Positions 16,777 to 25,658 of a stretch of DNA of 64,000 bases are shown here, in pieces. The stretch comes from Microbulbifer rhizosphaerae (GTDB lineage Bacteria; Pseudomonadota; Gammaproteobacteria; Pseudomonadales; Cellvibrionaceae). The number at the start of each line of letters is the position of its first letter. The first letter of the stretch is position 1. The notes under the pieces were generated by a model. That model searched no databases and was not told where the DNA came from. It saw only the letters and a program-made list of their open reading frames with translations. Where the stretch lies: the NCBI RefSeq assembly GCF_014191725.1, contig NZ_JACHWZ010000010.1:1-64000 (forward strand), given 5' to 3'. The translations under genes were made by a program, and so were the position numbers.

Positions 16777-18090
16777 ATGGACGCGCAACTGTTAGAAAAA
16801 ATTCGCAATAAATATTCCGCGGCCAACGTCGCGCAGGTAACGGCCGCCAACGCTGCGATTGCGCCGCTCGAGGCCGGTGATTTTCGCGACTGGCCCGAGT
16901 ACCGGCAGGTAGCGGCCATCGAGGGGTTTTTCGCCGGAGAAAATCCCTACTGCGCCCCGCGCGAAGGCACTATAGGCAGGCAGGTCACCATCGCCGGCCG
17001 TGATTACGACACCTTCTGCGGCTATAACTACCTGGGCTACAACGGCTCGCAGGCGGTGGAGAAGGCGGTGATCCGGGCCCTGCGCCGCCACGGCAGTTCC
17101 GCCTCCGCAAGTCGCGTGGCCGGCGGCGAGTGCGACATCCACCGCGAACTCGAGTCGGCGCTGGCGGCGCACCTGGGCAGCGAAGACACCATTGTCACCG
17201 TCGGTGGATACATCGCCAACGTGGCCTGCATCCGCTTCCTGATGGGTGAGGGCGATCTGATCCTGTTCGACGAGTACTGTCACAACAGCCTGATCGAAGG
17301 CTGTGCGTCGTCCAAAGCGCGGCGCATGCAGTTCCACCACAACAACCTGGATCACCTGGAAAAACTCCTCGCCAGCCAGCGCAACCAGCACCGTCGCGCG
17401 CTGATCGTGGTGGAATCCGTGTACAGCATGGACGGCGACATCGTGGACCTGGCGCGGCTGGTGGATATCAAGCGTCGCCACAACGCCTACCTGATGGTGG
17501 ACGAGGCGCACTCCATCGGCGTGCTCGGCGAGCGCGGCCGGGGGCTTTGTGAACACGCCGGGGTGGACCCGCGGGAAGTGGACATACTGATGGGCACCCT
17601 GAGCAAAAGCCTGGCCAGCTGCGGCGGATTTATCGCCGGCAGCCGCGCCCTCACCGGCCTGCTGCGCTATATCGCCCCCGGTTTCCTGCTCTACAGCGCC
17701 GGCATACCTCCCACTTCCTGCGCCGCCTCGCTGGCGGTACTGCAGATACTCGCCACCGACAACAGCCAGGTGCTGAAGCTGCAGCAGAACGCCGCCCGCT
17801 TCCGCGCCATCGCCCGCGAACTGGAACTGGATACCGGCCTCGCCGACACCACCCCCATAGTGCCGGTGATGCTGGGTGCCGCCGGCGACTCGGTGGAAAA
17901 AATGGCCTGGGTGACCCGCGAGCTGTTCCGTCGCGGTATCCACGTGGTGGGCATCACCTACCCGGTGGTACCGCGCAATGAAGCCCGCCTGCGCTTCTTC
18001 CTCACCGCGGAGCACAGTGAGGATCAGTACCGACGAGCACTGACGCTGACCCGTGAAGTCATGCGCGAAATCCTGGAGGTGCAGCCATGA
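16777..18090 (+). CDS. PLP-dependent alpha-oxoamine synthase (polyketide off-loading)
   Basis: A 437-aa fold-type I PLP enzyme of the 2-amino-3-ketobutyrate CoA ligase / AONS / serine palmitoyltransferase / CqsA group, which condenses an acyl thioester with an amino acid, with loss of CO2, to give an alpha-aminoketone. Seen: YNYLGY, HGSSASASRVAGG, VDEAHSIGVLGERGRG, and TLSK with Lys277 as the expected PLP lysine, followed by CGGFIAG. A roughly 40-residue N-terminal extension relative to AONS resembles sphingoid-base-type members. It lies 2 nt after the PKS stop and overlaps the transporter start by 4 nt, so the three are coupled. I infer that it takes the chain from the PKS carrier domain, as Fum8-type enzymes do in fungal fumonisin synthesis. 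The amino acid used is unknown. Confidence 0.92.
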   Translation: MDAQLLEKIRNKYSAANVAQVTAANAAIAPLEAGDFRDWPEYRQVAAIEGFFAGENPYCAPREGTIGRQVTIAGRDYDTFCGYNYLGYNGSQAVEKAVIRALRRHGSSASASRVAGGECDIHRELESALAAHLGSEDTIVTVGGYIANVACIRFLMGEGDLILFDEYCHNSLIEGCASSKARRMQFHHNNLDHLEKLLASQRNQHRRALIVVESVYSMDGDIVDLARLVDIKRRHNAYLMVDEAHSIGVLGERGRGLCEHAGVDPREVDILMGTLSKSLASCGGFIAGSRALTGLLRYIAPGFLLYSAGIPPTSCAASLAVLQILATDNSQVLKLQQNAARFRAIARELELDTGLADTTPIVPVMLGAAGDSVEKMAWVTRELFRRGIHVVGITYPVVPRNEARLRFFLTAEHSEDQYRRALTLTREVMREILEVQP

Positions 18091-20507
18091 CAACCCCGCA
18101 ATCCCCCGGCGGCGGCCTCGCCGACGCCGTCGCCGAATGGCTCAGCCGCCGACCCGGCCGCGCGTTTATCGCCGGCCTGCTGCTCACTGCGGCCATGGCC
18201 GCGGGCATGAGTCAGTTGCGTCTGGAGACCGATTACGAGGTCTTCTTCGCCCCCGAGGCAGAGGAAATCCAGCGCTTCCGGGCCTTCCAGAACGAGTTCG
18301 GTCGCGAGGACACCCTGTTTTTCTCCGTGAGTGCCCCGGCGGGCGAACCCCTGACCGGCGACCGAGGCCTTGCGGCCATCGGCGAGCTTACCCATCGGGC
18401 CCAAAGTCTGCCCTATGTGCGGCGGCTGGTTTCCATTGCCAACTATCCGCTGGTGGACGCCGCGGCGGACGATATTCATATCGCCCCCGCCTACTATCTC
18501 GAAGACGGCGCTGTGGTTACCCAACACACCCCGGATGAAATGGCCGAGCGACTGCTGCGGGAAACGGCGATTAAACACAAGCTGCTGTCCGCCGACGGCA
18601 ATACCGCCGGTGTTCTAGCCACCCTGGTGTTTGTGGACGACAGCCGCGCGCAGAGCGCCAAGCGGGCCTGGAGCGAAACCCGGACCCTGCTCGCGGAGGT
18701 CCGCGAGCGCTATCCGGACTACCGCTTCCGGGTCACCGGCTCCACCGCCCTGGACGCCGCCTTCGAAGAGGCCAATAAGTACGATCTGTCGGTGCTGTTT
18801 CCCGCCGCGATAACCACCATGCTGCTGCTCGCGGCGCTGCTGTTTCGCAGCCCGCTATTCTACCTGGCGCTATCGTTGGTAGTGGGCGCGGCCACAGTGT
18901 CCTGCCTGGGGTTTGCCGGGTGGGCGGGTATTCCGCTGTCGTCGGTGAGTATCACCTCGCCGGTGATCGTCATCATCCTCGCCATCGCCGGGCTGATGCA
19001 CCTGTTCGTGGCCAGCGGCAATGAAGGTTCCGGCAGCGGCAACCGCCAACAGCGCAGCCGCGCGGCACTCGGCAAGGTGCTGGTGCCGACGCTGCTCACC
19101 GCGCTGACCACCTGCTGCGGTCTGCTGATGCTGAATTTCAGTGCCACGCCGCCATTTCGCCACCTGGGCAATATCGCTGCCGTCGGCGTTTGCGCAGCCT
19201 TTCTCTACACCTTCCTGCTGGGCGCGCCAGTGCTGCGCTTTATGAAGTCCGGCGCGCGCACCGACGGCTTTGCCCGGCGGGCCATGGGCGCGCTGGCCGA
19301 CTTTGTGTTGGGCCCGCGAGGCCGCAGCTGCGCACTGATGGTAAGCGCGCTGATGGTGGCCCTGGCCAGTGGCATTGCGCTAAATAAAATCGACGACAAC
19401 TACGTGGAGTATTTCGACAGCAGTTTTGAATTCCGTCGCGATTCGGATTTTATCGATCGCAAACTCTCGGGTATTCACAGTCTGGAGTACAGCCTGAAAG
19501 CACAGAGTGGAGAGGTATTTACCCAGCCCTATCTGCAGGCACTCGCCGACTTCTCCACCTGGGCTCTGCAGCAGCCCGGGGTGCGCAGTGTGGACACCGT
19601 CGAGGACGCCATCGCCCAGGTGCACCGCGCCTTCAACAACGACGATGAGCGCTATCGCCACGCGCCCGGCGACAGGGACCTGATCCAGCAGTACAGCATG
19701 CTCTACGAAATGTCGGTGCCCGCGGATTTCGATTTCCGCAACCGGGTATCCGCCGACCGCGGCAGCAGCCGCGTCACCCTGTATCTCTCCAACCTGTCCA
19801 TTAGCGAAATTGTCGCCCTCGAGCGACGTGCCGGGCAGTGGCTGCAGCGACACGCCCACTTCGCCGCGGAATCGGATACTGAGGGCCAGGCGGCCACCGG
19901 CACCAGCATCCTGTTTTCCCACATTGGGCTGAACAATATCTACAGCATGCTGTACGGAACAGGGCTGCTGTTCCTTATGGCCAGCCTGCTACTGTGGTTG
20001 ATTTTCCGCGTGCCCGCCGTGGCCGCCAGCGCCGCCCTGGCCAATATTCTGCCGGCGCTGGCCACCCTGGGACTCTGGGGACTGCTGGTGGGCCGCCTGG
20101 GCATGGGCAGCGCGGCGGTGGTCGCAGTGACCCTGGGGATCATGATTGACGACACCATCCACCTGGGACACCGCTATCTGCTGCACCGGCGCCGGGGGGC
20201 AACCAGCCATGGCGCCATCCATCGGGCGCTGGTGGAGGTCGGGCCGGCACTGGTGGTGACCACCCTGATACTGGCGGTGGGCTTTCTGCTGATCTCCCTG
20301 TCCGCCTTCCAGATCAATGCCTCCATGGGGCTGGTGGTCGCCGCCACCGTGGTCCTCGCGCTGCTGTTCGACCTGTTGGTCTTACCCGTGGTACTGCTGC
20401 GCTTCGACAGAGCCCCACTCCCGGTGACCGCGCCTGAACCCGCTGCAGCCGCCGCCAACACCCCAACCATACAAAAGGAATTGCCCCATGTTGAACCGAT
20501 TGCTTAG
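18087..20507 (+). CDS. MMPL/RND-family transporter
   Basis: An 806-aa inner-membrane protein of the MMPL branch of the RND superfamily, which moves lipids and lipid-like polyketides outward. Topology: one N-terminal membrane segment (about 25-45), a large periplasmic loop (about 50-225), a cluster of five segments (about 230-400), another segment (about 420-440), a second periplasmic loop (about 445-610) and five closing segments (about 615-780). The charged motif GIMIDDTIHLGHRYL in the last cluster is typical of proton relay in this family. The ATG overlaps the oxoamine synthase stop by 4 nt. With the following LolA-like and barrel proteins it probably forms the export path for the polyketide product. 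Confidence 0.88.
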   Translation: MTTPQSPGGGLADAVAEWLSRRPGRAFIAGLLLTAAMAAGMSQLRLETDYEVFFAPEAEEIQRFRAFQNEFGREDTLFFSVSAPAGEPLTGDRGLAAIGELTHRAQSLPYVRRLVSIANYPLVDAAADDIHIAPAYYLEDGAVVTQHTPDEMAERLLRETAIKHKLLSADGNTAGVLATLVFVDDSRAQSAKRAWSETRTLLAEVRERYPDYRFRVTGSTALDAAFEEANKYDLSVLFPAAITTMLLLAALLFRSPLFYLALSLVVGAATVSCLGFAGWAGIPLSSVSITSPVIVIILAIAGLMHLFVASGNEGSGSGNRQQRSRAALGKVLVPTLLTALTTCCGLLMLNFSATPPFRHLGNIAAVGVCAAFLYTFLLGAPVLRFMKSGARTDGFARRAMGALADFVLGPRGRSCALMVSALMVALASGIALNKIDDNYVEYFDSSFEFRRDSDFIDRKLSGIHSLEYSLKAQSGEVFTQPYLQALADFSTWALQQPGVRSVDTVEDAIAQVHRAFNNDDERYRHAPGDRDLIQQYSMLYEMSVPADFDFRNRVSADRGSSRVTLYLSNLSISEIVALERRAGQWLQRHAHFAAESDTEGQAATGTSILFSHIGLNNIYSMLYGTGLLFLMASLLLWLIFRVPAVAASAALANILPALATLGLWGLLVGRLGMGSAAVVAVTLGIMIDDTIHLGHRYLLHRRRGATSHGAIHRALVEVGPALVVTTLILAVGFLLISLSAFQINASMGLVVAATVVLALLFDLLVLPVVLLRFDRAPLPVTAPEPAAAAANTPTIQKELPHVEPIA

Positions 20508-21339
20508 CACCCTTTTCTCCCTGCTCGCCGCCGCGCTCGCGGGTCAGGTAGCCGCGGCCAATGCCGGCACACCGCACAATCCAGTGACGGTTGCCGCGAC
20601 CAATGGCGAGGTTATCGACAAAGGCCTGGCGCTGGCGCGGGAGACAGATCTGCGGGACTCCGGCTTCGGCGACATAGTCGCCACCGGGGAAATCATCAAT
20701 AAAAGTGCAAACGGTGCCAGCAACCGCCGGGTGTTCGAAATGGTCACGGTGGAGATGGACGATGACGGCGACCGCCGTTTCGTCAAGGTTACCGCGCCGG
20801 CCTCGATGAAAGGTACCCTCTTTCTCTCCCACGCCCACGCACTTGAAGCCGACGATGTATGGGTGCTGTTGCCGCGCTCACCGCGTCTGCGGCGCATCTC
20901 GGCCCGGGACAAGACCGGGCGCTTCCTCAGCAGCGAGCTGACCCTGGAAGACATCAGCCCCTGGCAGGTGGAGAAATACACTTACCGCTATATCCGCGAG
21001 GAGGCCTGCGGCGCGCAGGGCGAACGGCGCTGTCACCTGATCGAGAATACCCCCGCCTACCAGCACTCCGGCTATTCGCGCCAACTGGAATGGCTGGATG
21101 CGGAGATCTACCAGCCGCGGCGCATCGAGTACTACGACGGCGCCAACCAGTTGGTCAAAGCGCTGGAGTTCACCAAGTACCGGCAATTTTCCGAGCGTTA
21201 CTGGCGTCCCATGTATATGCGCATGCACAACCTGCAGAGCGGAGATGAATCGGAGATCTTCTGGGACAACTACCAGGTGGCCAGCGGCTATACGCCGGAG
21301 CAGGTATCGCCGACCAATATTGTCCGCCTGAAGAGATAA
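20488..21339 (+). CDS. LolA-like outer-membrane lipoprotein-sorting protein
   Basis: A 283-aa secreted protein with a signal peptide ending around AGQVAAA (residue 25). The mature part matches the LolA-like family (COG2834 type) often encoded beside MMPL transporters: VFEMVTVEMDDDGDRRFVKVTAPASMKGTLFLS, VWVLLPRSPRLRRI, FLSSELTLEDI, and the ending ASGYTPEQVSPTNIVRLKR. The fold is an open half-barrel that can hold an acyl chain, suiting transfer of a hydrophobic molecule across the periplasm. The ATG at 20488 is preceded by AAAAGGAA, and the frame overlaps the transporter gene by 20 nt. The role as cargo chaperone for the polyketide is inferred. Confidence 0.85.
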   Translation: MLNRLLSTLFSLLAAALAGQVAAANAGTPHNPVTVAATNGEVIDKGLALARETDLRDSGFGDIVATGEIINKSANGASNRRVFEMVTVEMDDDGDRRFVKVTAPASMKGTLFLSHAHALEADDVWVLLPRSPRLRRISARDKTGRFLSSELTLEDISPWQVEKYTYRYIREEACGAQGERRCHLIENTPAYQHSGYSRQLEWLDAEIYQPRRIEYYDGANQLVKALEFTKYRQFSERYWRPMYMRMHNLQSGDESEIFWDNYQVASGYTPEQVSPTNIVRLKR

Positions 21340-21456
21340 CCAACCACCGGCTTATCGGAGAAACAGCCACTAACCCGGCGGCAAACAGGTCGACCGGGAC
21401 GCGGCACAGGGAATTGCCAGGTCGATTGTTTACCAGATTAATAAAAGGGTATCGCC

Positions 21457-22662
21457 GTGCAAGCTCGCTTTATCTCACCCATGTGCTGTGTCGCAACGCT
21501 GCTCGCCCCGGGGGTTGTCAGCGCTTGTGACGGCGCCGAGGGGCGCCTGCAGTTACAGCTCAACCACTTTGCAGAGCAGGCCCGCTGGCCCGGGCAGACG
21601 CCGGACAAAACCACTGGGCGGGCGGCTCTGCAGTTGAGCTGTCTGCTGCCAACCGGGGCCGACTCCGGCATCGATATCGATGTATACGGTGATTACGATT
21701 CCGCGGCCGCAGAATCCTGGTTCGACCCGCGCAACCTGCATTACTACGTCGATCTTGATCAGATGACCTTTGCCGCAGGCTATCAGCAAAAGCCCGTGGG
21801 CCACCTGGAGGCGGAGCAAATCAACAACCTTTACAACCCGAAGAGCTATCGCCGCGGGCTGTTCGACAGCCGGTCCCAGGGCCGCTTTTCCGTGGGCGCC
21901 ATCTACCGACGGGAATCCTGGCTGTTGCACGCCGACCTGATGCCGTTGAAACAGGTGGAGGAGTGGGCCGGGGAAAAGGGCCGTTTTCGCCGCGGTGGCT
22001 TTGTCGCCAGCGACGAGGAGTACGCCAGGGGCAGCGATGTTTCGGCGCAGTTGCGCTGGGACTACTTCAGCGGCAACTGGGAACTGTCGGGGATTTTGTG
22101 GCACGGGTTGTCGCCGCAGTCACTGGTGCGCCCCAGTGCGGAGGAACCCGGCGCGCTGATCGATTATTACGAGCGCATCGACCAGGCCGGTTTCAGCGCG
22201 CTCTATCTGCTCGACAATCTGTCGCTGAAGGCCGATGTCTACTTCCGCTCCTCGCCGCAGCGACAGTTGATTGGTGCCGCGGCGGGCCTTGCCTGGCAGA
22301 CCTACGGCCTGTTCGGCAGCCGCGCCGACAGCAACCTGTTTCTCGAGAGTTACTATCTTCAGGAACAGAGCGCCGATGATGATGGTAGCGGTGGCAACCT
22401 GCCCTCCAGTTTCGATCGTGATCTCTACGCCGGGGGGCGAATCAACTTTAACGACAACGCTAACAGCGAACTGGAGGCCGGCGTGGTTGCGGATGTAAAG
22501 CTGGGCTCCCTGTCCGGTTACCTGCAACTAACCCGCTCGCTGTTACCACAACTGGAATACGAGGCGGGACTACAGTGGTTTTCCACGGACTCGCGGGATA
22601 TCGCCCTGAGCGGATTTGAAAACGACAGCCACATTTATTTCAAGCTTGTCTGGTACCTGTGA
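21457..22662 (+). CDS. Predicted outer-membrane beta-barrel protein of the polyketide cluster
   Basis: A 401-aa protein starting at GTG 21457 (AAAAGGG upstream), with a signal peptide of about 23 residues ending near VVSAC. The rest alternates amphipathic strands rich in Tyr, Trp, Asp and Gly (for example SVGAIYRRESWLLHADLM, GYLQLTRSLLPQLEYEAGLQW) and ends in the aromatic KLVWYL, a typical barrel C-terminus. There is no TonB box or plug, so it would be a porin-like or structural barrel rather than an active receptor. It follows the LolA-like gene by 117 nt on the same strand and likely completes the transport route to the cell surface. No named family was recognised. Confidence 0.7.
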   Translation: MQARFISPMCCVATLLAPGVVSACDGAEGRLQLQLNHFAEQARWPGQTPDKTTGRAALQLSCLLPTGADSGIDIDVYGDYDSAAAESWFDPRNLHYYVDLDQMTFAAGYQQKPVGHLEAEQINNLYNPKSYRRGLFDSRSQGRFSVGAIYRRESWLLHADLMPLKQVEEWAGEKGRFRRGGFVASDEEYARGSDVSAQLRWDYFSGNWELSGILWHGLSPQSLVRPSAEEPGALIDYYERIDQAGFSALYLLDNLSLKADVYFRSSPQRQLIGAAAGLAWQTYGLFGSRADSNLFLESYYLQEQSADDDGSGGNLPSSFDRDLYAGGRINFNDNANSELEAGVVADVKLGSLSGYLQLTRSLLPQLEYEAGLQWFSTDSRDIALSGFENDSHIYFKLVWYL

Positions 22663-22698
22663 TCCGTCTCCCACTGCTGCAGGCTTGTTGGTGCATCA

Positions 22699-23595
22699 CT
22701 ATGCGGGTTCCAGTTGCCGCAGATTATCGATCAGGTAGCGGGTGAATGCGCGCACATGGGGCTGCATCCAACGGCCCTCCGGCACATACAGCCAGTAATG
22801 GCCCAGCGGCAGTATCGATTCGGGAAACAGCTCGACCAGCTCGCCGCTTTCTAGGCGCTGGGCCACCGCCACTCTCTCTACCACCGCAACGCCCAACCCC
22901 CGCGTGGCAGCCTCAATGGCCGCTTCCTGGCCGCTGACCGACAGCGGGGTATTGCAAATCAAACTGGTGTTCAGCGAGTAGCCACCTTGCAGTGGCGGCA
23001 GCTTGGACTTTCCCGGTGCGTTGATCTTGATCCAAGGCAACAGCACCAGATCCTCAAAGCGATCGGGGGGTGGGTGGCGTTGAAATACCTTCGGACTGGC
23101 GACAAAACTTAATTTCAGCTCCTCAAGTTTCACCGCCACCAGATTGTCGCTTTGCAGAAAACCGCCGCGAATGCCCACATCAATATGGTCGGAAATCAGG
23201 TCCCGCTGTTCGTCCGACCAATCTACGTGGACGCGGATATGCGGGTTTTGTGCAATATATTCCTGCATCAACGGCATTACCGCGCAATTGCCGAAACTGC
23301 AGGGCATGGTCATGTAGATATCGTTCTGGCGCTCGGCGCCCTGGCAGATTTCATCCACCTGCTTCAGTTGATCCAAAACGGCTTTATAATGTTCAAAAAT
23401 ACGATGGCCGACGCGGGTGATGTTGAGTTTGCGGCTGGAGCGCCTGATCAGTAAAAGCCCCAGGTCCCTTTCCAAGCCACTCAGTTGGCGGCTGACGGTC
23501 GACGGGTCCAAATCCATTTTTTCCGATGCGGCCTTGATGGACCCGAACTCCACAACCGCAACAAAAGTCTTGATCTTGGCAAACGAATGTTCCAT
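22699..23595 (-). CDS. LysR-family transcriptional regulator
   Basis: A 298-aa regulator. The winged HTH is at residues 1-62 (FVAVVEFGSIKAASEKMDLDPSTVSRQLSGLERDLG), and the substrate-binding LysR domain at about 90-290 contains GIRGGFLQSDNLVAVKLEE and AATRGLGVAVVERVAV. It resembles the CrgA/DsdC-like subgroup acting on aromatic or unknown effectors. It is convergent with the polyketide operon and 37 nt from it, so it does not share a divergent promoter with any obvious target. Control of the polyketide genes is plausible by proximity only. ATG at 23595; its own promoter should lie in the AT-rich stretch above 23600. Confidence 0.9.
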   Translation of the reverse strand: MEHSFAKIKTFVAVVEFGSIKAASEKMDLDPSTVSRQLSGLERDLGLLLIRRSSRKLNITRVGHRIFEHYKAVLDQLKQVDEICQGAERQNDIYMTMPCSFGNCAVMPLMQEYIAQNPHIRVHVDWSDEQRDLISDHIDVGIRGGFLQSDNLVAVKLEELKLSFVASPKVFQRHPPPDRFEDLVLLPWIKINAPGKSKLPPLQGGYSLNTSLICNTPLSVSGQEAAIEAATRGLGVAVVERVAVAQRLESGELVELFPESILPLGHYWLYVPEGRWMQPHVRAFTRYLIDNLRQLEPA

Positions 23596-23936
23596 TTAAC
23601 GCCTTCCGCCCCCTGGATGTGTCTTCCCTCACTTCCCAGCGTCCGATTTAACCACGACAACAGCACACTTTTGTAAAAATACGTCGTTTATTTTGTTATT
23701 TTATCCTTTACTTCAGACGCAATATTCGGGCCAGGGATTGCAAACCGGTATTTTTGCCAACTCCCAGCCCCAGGACAAAAGGCCCGAATTGACCAGTGCC
23801 GGTCATATAGTCGCGGGTTTGGGTACGGAGGGAGGAAGGGACCTTCTCCTCTCAATCGAATATCAAGCGTCTCCGGCTCTGCGAAGTGGGCTTCCGTGAC
23901 CGGCAGGCTCGGGCCTTCATTGCCCCGGGTTCATAA
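23596..23936. other. Intergenic region, lysR to terB-like gene
   Basis: About 340 bp with no supportable gene. The first 110 bases are AT-rich and should hold the LysR promoter. The remainder has an open frame on the plus strand without recognisable domains. No terminator hairpin was seen. Confidence 0.5.
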
Positions 23937-24473
23937 TTATTGCCACTTTTTTGTCGTTTCCGGCCTTTGCCCCAACTCCCTGCTGACAGCGGAGATGATC
24001 TGTTGCTGTGCCTGCCCAATATTGCCCTCCAGTTCCGCAACCCGGGCCAGCATTTGCAGCAGCGACTCGCGTTGATCCGAGGTGAAGGCCGCTTTGGTCG
24101 GTTCCAGTATATGTTTGATTTCCGCCTCTACATCCAGCACTTCCCGCAGCATATACGCCGAGGAGGCGAAAAGTTCGGCGGCCTGGGGCTCCGTGAGATT
24201 AAACTCGCTGGAAAAGATATCGGTGATCTGCGCTTTTTGTTCGCGGGAAATTTCCCCCTCGGCTTTCGCGATGGCCACCAGCAGCACCGCGGCGGCATCC
24301 ATCGGCCTGTCCAGGCGGTGCAGCGGCTTGGTGCCCAGCTGCTTTTGCCAGTTTCTTCTGCGCAACCAGTAGAAGGGGTTGAAGGAATTTAGGTCGACGC
24401 CCGCATTCTGCAGGCGGTACAGCGCCCAGACCAGGCCGCCGATGGCGGTAATCAGTCCGATCAATATATGCAT
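23937..24473 (-). CDS. TerB-like (tellurite resistance TerB family) membrane-anchored protein
   Basis: A 178-aa protein with an N-terminal membrane segment (ILIGLITAIGGLVWALY) followed by FNPFYWLRRRNWQKQLGTKPLHRL and a helical domain from about residue 50 with MDAAAVLLVAIAKAEGEISREQKAQI. That pattern, together with acidic residues after each helix pair, is characteristic of the TerB/TerB-like family, whose members bind metal ions. ATG at 24473 is chosen over an upstream TTG at 24503. The gene follows dprA in the same direction with a 26-nt gap. A link to tellurite resistance cannot be assumed; many solitary TerB-domain proteins have unknown roles. Confidence 0.7.
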   Translation of the reverse strand: MHILIGLITAIGGLVWALYRLQNAGVDLNSFNPFYWLRRRNWQKQLGTKPLHRLDRPMDAAAVLLVAIAKAEGEISREQKAQITDIFSSEFNLTEPQAAELFASSAYMLREVLDVEAEIKHILEPTKAAFTSDQRESLLQMLARVAELEGNIGQAQQQIISAVSRELGQRPETTKKWQ

Positions 24474-24499
24474 TGCCTTTTTCTTTGTTGTTCTCGCCG

Positions 24500-25639
24500 T
24501 CAACCGGGCAACAGCTGGCGCAGCAACCGGGCGCCCTGCCCGGTTAGCTGGTAGCCTCCCGGCAGTTGCTCCAGCAGCCCCGCCAGCTCCAGTTGCAACA
24601 GGGTCGCCATCAGCGGCCCGGCGTCTTCGCCGGTATCCCGGGCAATCTGTTCGATACTGCGCAGGTCGCCGCCCAGAGCGGCGATTACCCGAAGCTGGTC
24701 CTCCGCCAGCTGCGGACCGGCGTCGGGGTTTTGCGATTGCGGCTCGGCCAGCAATCCGCCCAGTTGTTCCACTATGTCCGCGCTGGTCTCCACCAGCGCC
24801 GCACCCTCCTTGATCATTCGGTGGCAGCCGCGGGCCAGGGGGTTGTGGATGGAGCCGGGAATGGCGAACACCTCGCGGTTCTGCTCCGCGGCCAGGCGCG
24901 CGGTGATCAGGGAGCCGGAGCGCACCGCGGCCTCCACCAGCAGTATGCCCAGGGACAGGCCGCTGATAATGCGGTTGCGGCGCGGGAAGTTGGCCGCTTC
25001 GGCGCCGCTGCCCATGGGCAACTCGCTGATCACCGCACCGCCGTTTTCGACTATCTCCTCCGCCAACGGGATATTGCGCCGCGGGTAGAGGCGGTCCACG
25101 CCGCTACCCAGCACCGCCAGGGTGGCACCTCCGGCATTCAGCGCTCCCCGGTGCGCGGCGGCATCCACCCCAAGGGCCAGGCCGGAGGTGATGGCGAAGC
25201 CGGCGCCGGCCAGTTCCGCGGCGAAGGCGCGGGCGTTATCGAGACCGCCGCGGCTGGCCCGGCGCGCGCCCACCACGGCGATCTGCGGCAGATGGAGGGC
25301 GGCGGTATTGCCGCGCAGATAGAGCAGCGGCGGCGGGCGGGCGATCTGCGCCAACAGGGTTGGGTATTCGTCATCTCCGCACAGCACCAGTTGCACGCCG
25401 ATCTCGCCACAGCGCTCCCGTTCCGCCTGCGCCCAGGCGAGCAGTTCACAGCGCTCGCCGCGGCTGCGGTACTCGCGCCATTGGCTCTGTGCGCGTTCGG
25501 GGAGTTTTTGCAGGAGAGTGTCGGGAAGGGACTGCAACGCGGCGGGCGCGCTGCCGAAGCGTTCGATCAGTTGCCAGTAGCGGGCCGACCCCATGCCCTC
25601 CAGGCGCAGGAGGGCGAGGGTGGCGGTGAGCGCATCCAT
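24500..25639 (-). CDS. dprA: DNA-processing protein DprA (Smf)
   Basis: DprA binds incoming single-stranded DNA and loads RecA during natural transformation. The 379-aa sequence has a SAM-like N-terminal helical region, the central Rossmann domain (PPLLYLRGN, VAVVGARRASRGG-like signature VGARRASRGGLDNARAFA, ITSGLALGVDAAAH, TLAVLGSGVDRLYPRRN, AIISELPMG-like VISELPMGSGAEAANFPRRNRIISGLS, REVFAIPGSIHNPLARGC), and a C-terminal winged DprA_WH domain (about 310-375). ATG at 25637-25639. It is 19 nt after the LysM gene, as in Pseudomonas-type genomes. Other competence genes are not in this window. Confidence 0.95.
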   Translation of the reverse strand: MDALTATLALLRLEGMGSARYWQLIERFGSAPAALQSLPDTLLQKLPERAQSQWREYRSRGERCELLAWAQAERERCGEIGVQLVLCGDDEYPTLLAQIARPPPLLYLRGNTAALHLPQIAVVGARRASRGGLDNARAFAAELAGAGFAITSGLALGVDAAAHRGALNAGGATLAVLGSGVDRLYPRRNIPLAEEIVENGGAVISELPMGSGAEAANFPRRNRIISGLSLGILLVEAAVRSGSLITARLAAEQNREVFAIPGSIHNPLARGCHRMIKEGAALVETSADIVEQLGGLLAEPQSQNPDAGPQLAEDQLRVIAALGGDLRSIEQIARDTGEDAGPLMATLLQLELAGLLEQLPGGYQLTGQGARLLRQLLPG

Positions 25640-25658
25640 GCGTCGGGCATCTCTTGAA

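Noticed and set aside
24473-24503. TTG start 10 codons upstream of the terB-like gene, overlapping dprA by 3 nt
   Set aside because: Would add TARTTKKKA before the membrane helix; the ATG at 24473 gives the usual short N-terminus, so the longer form was not used.
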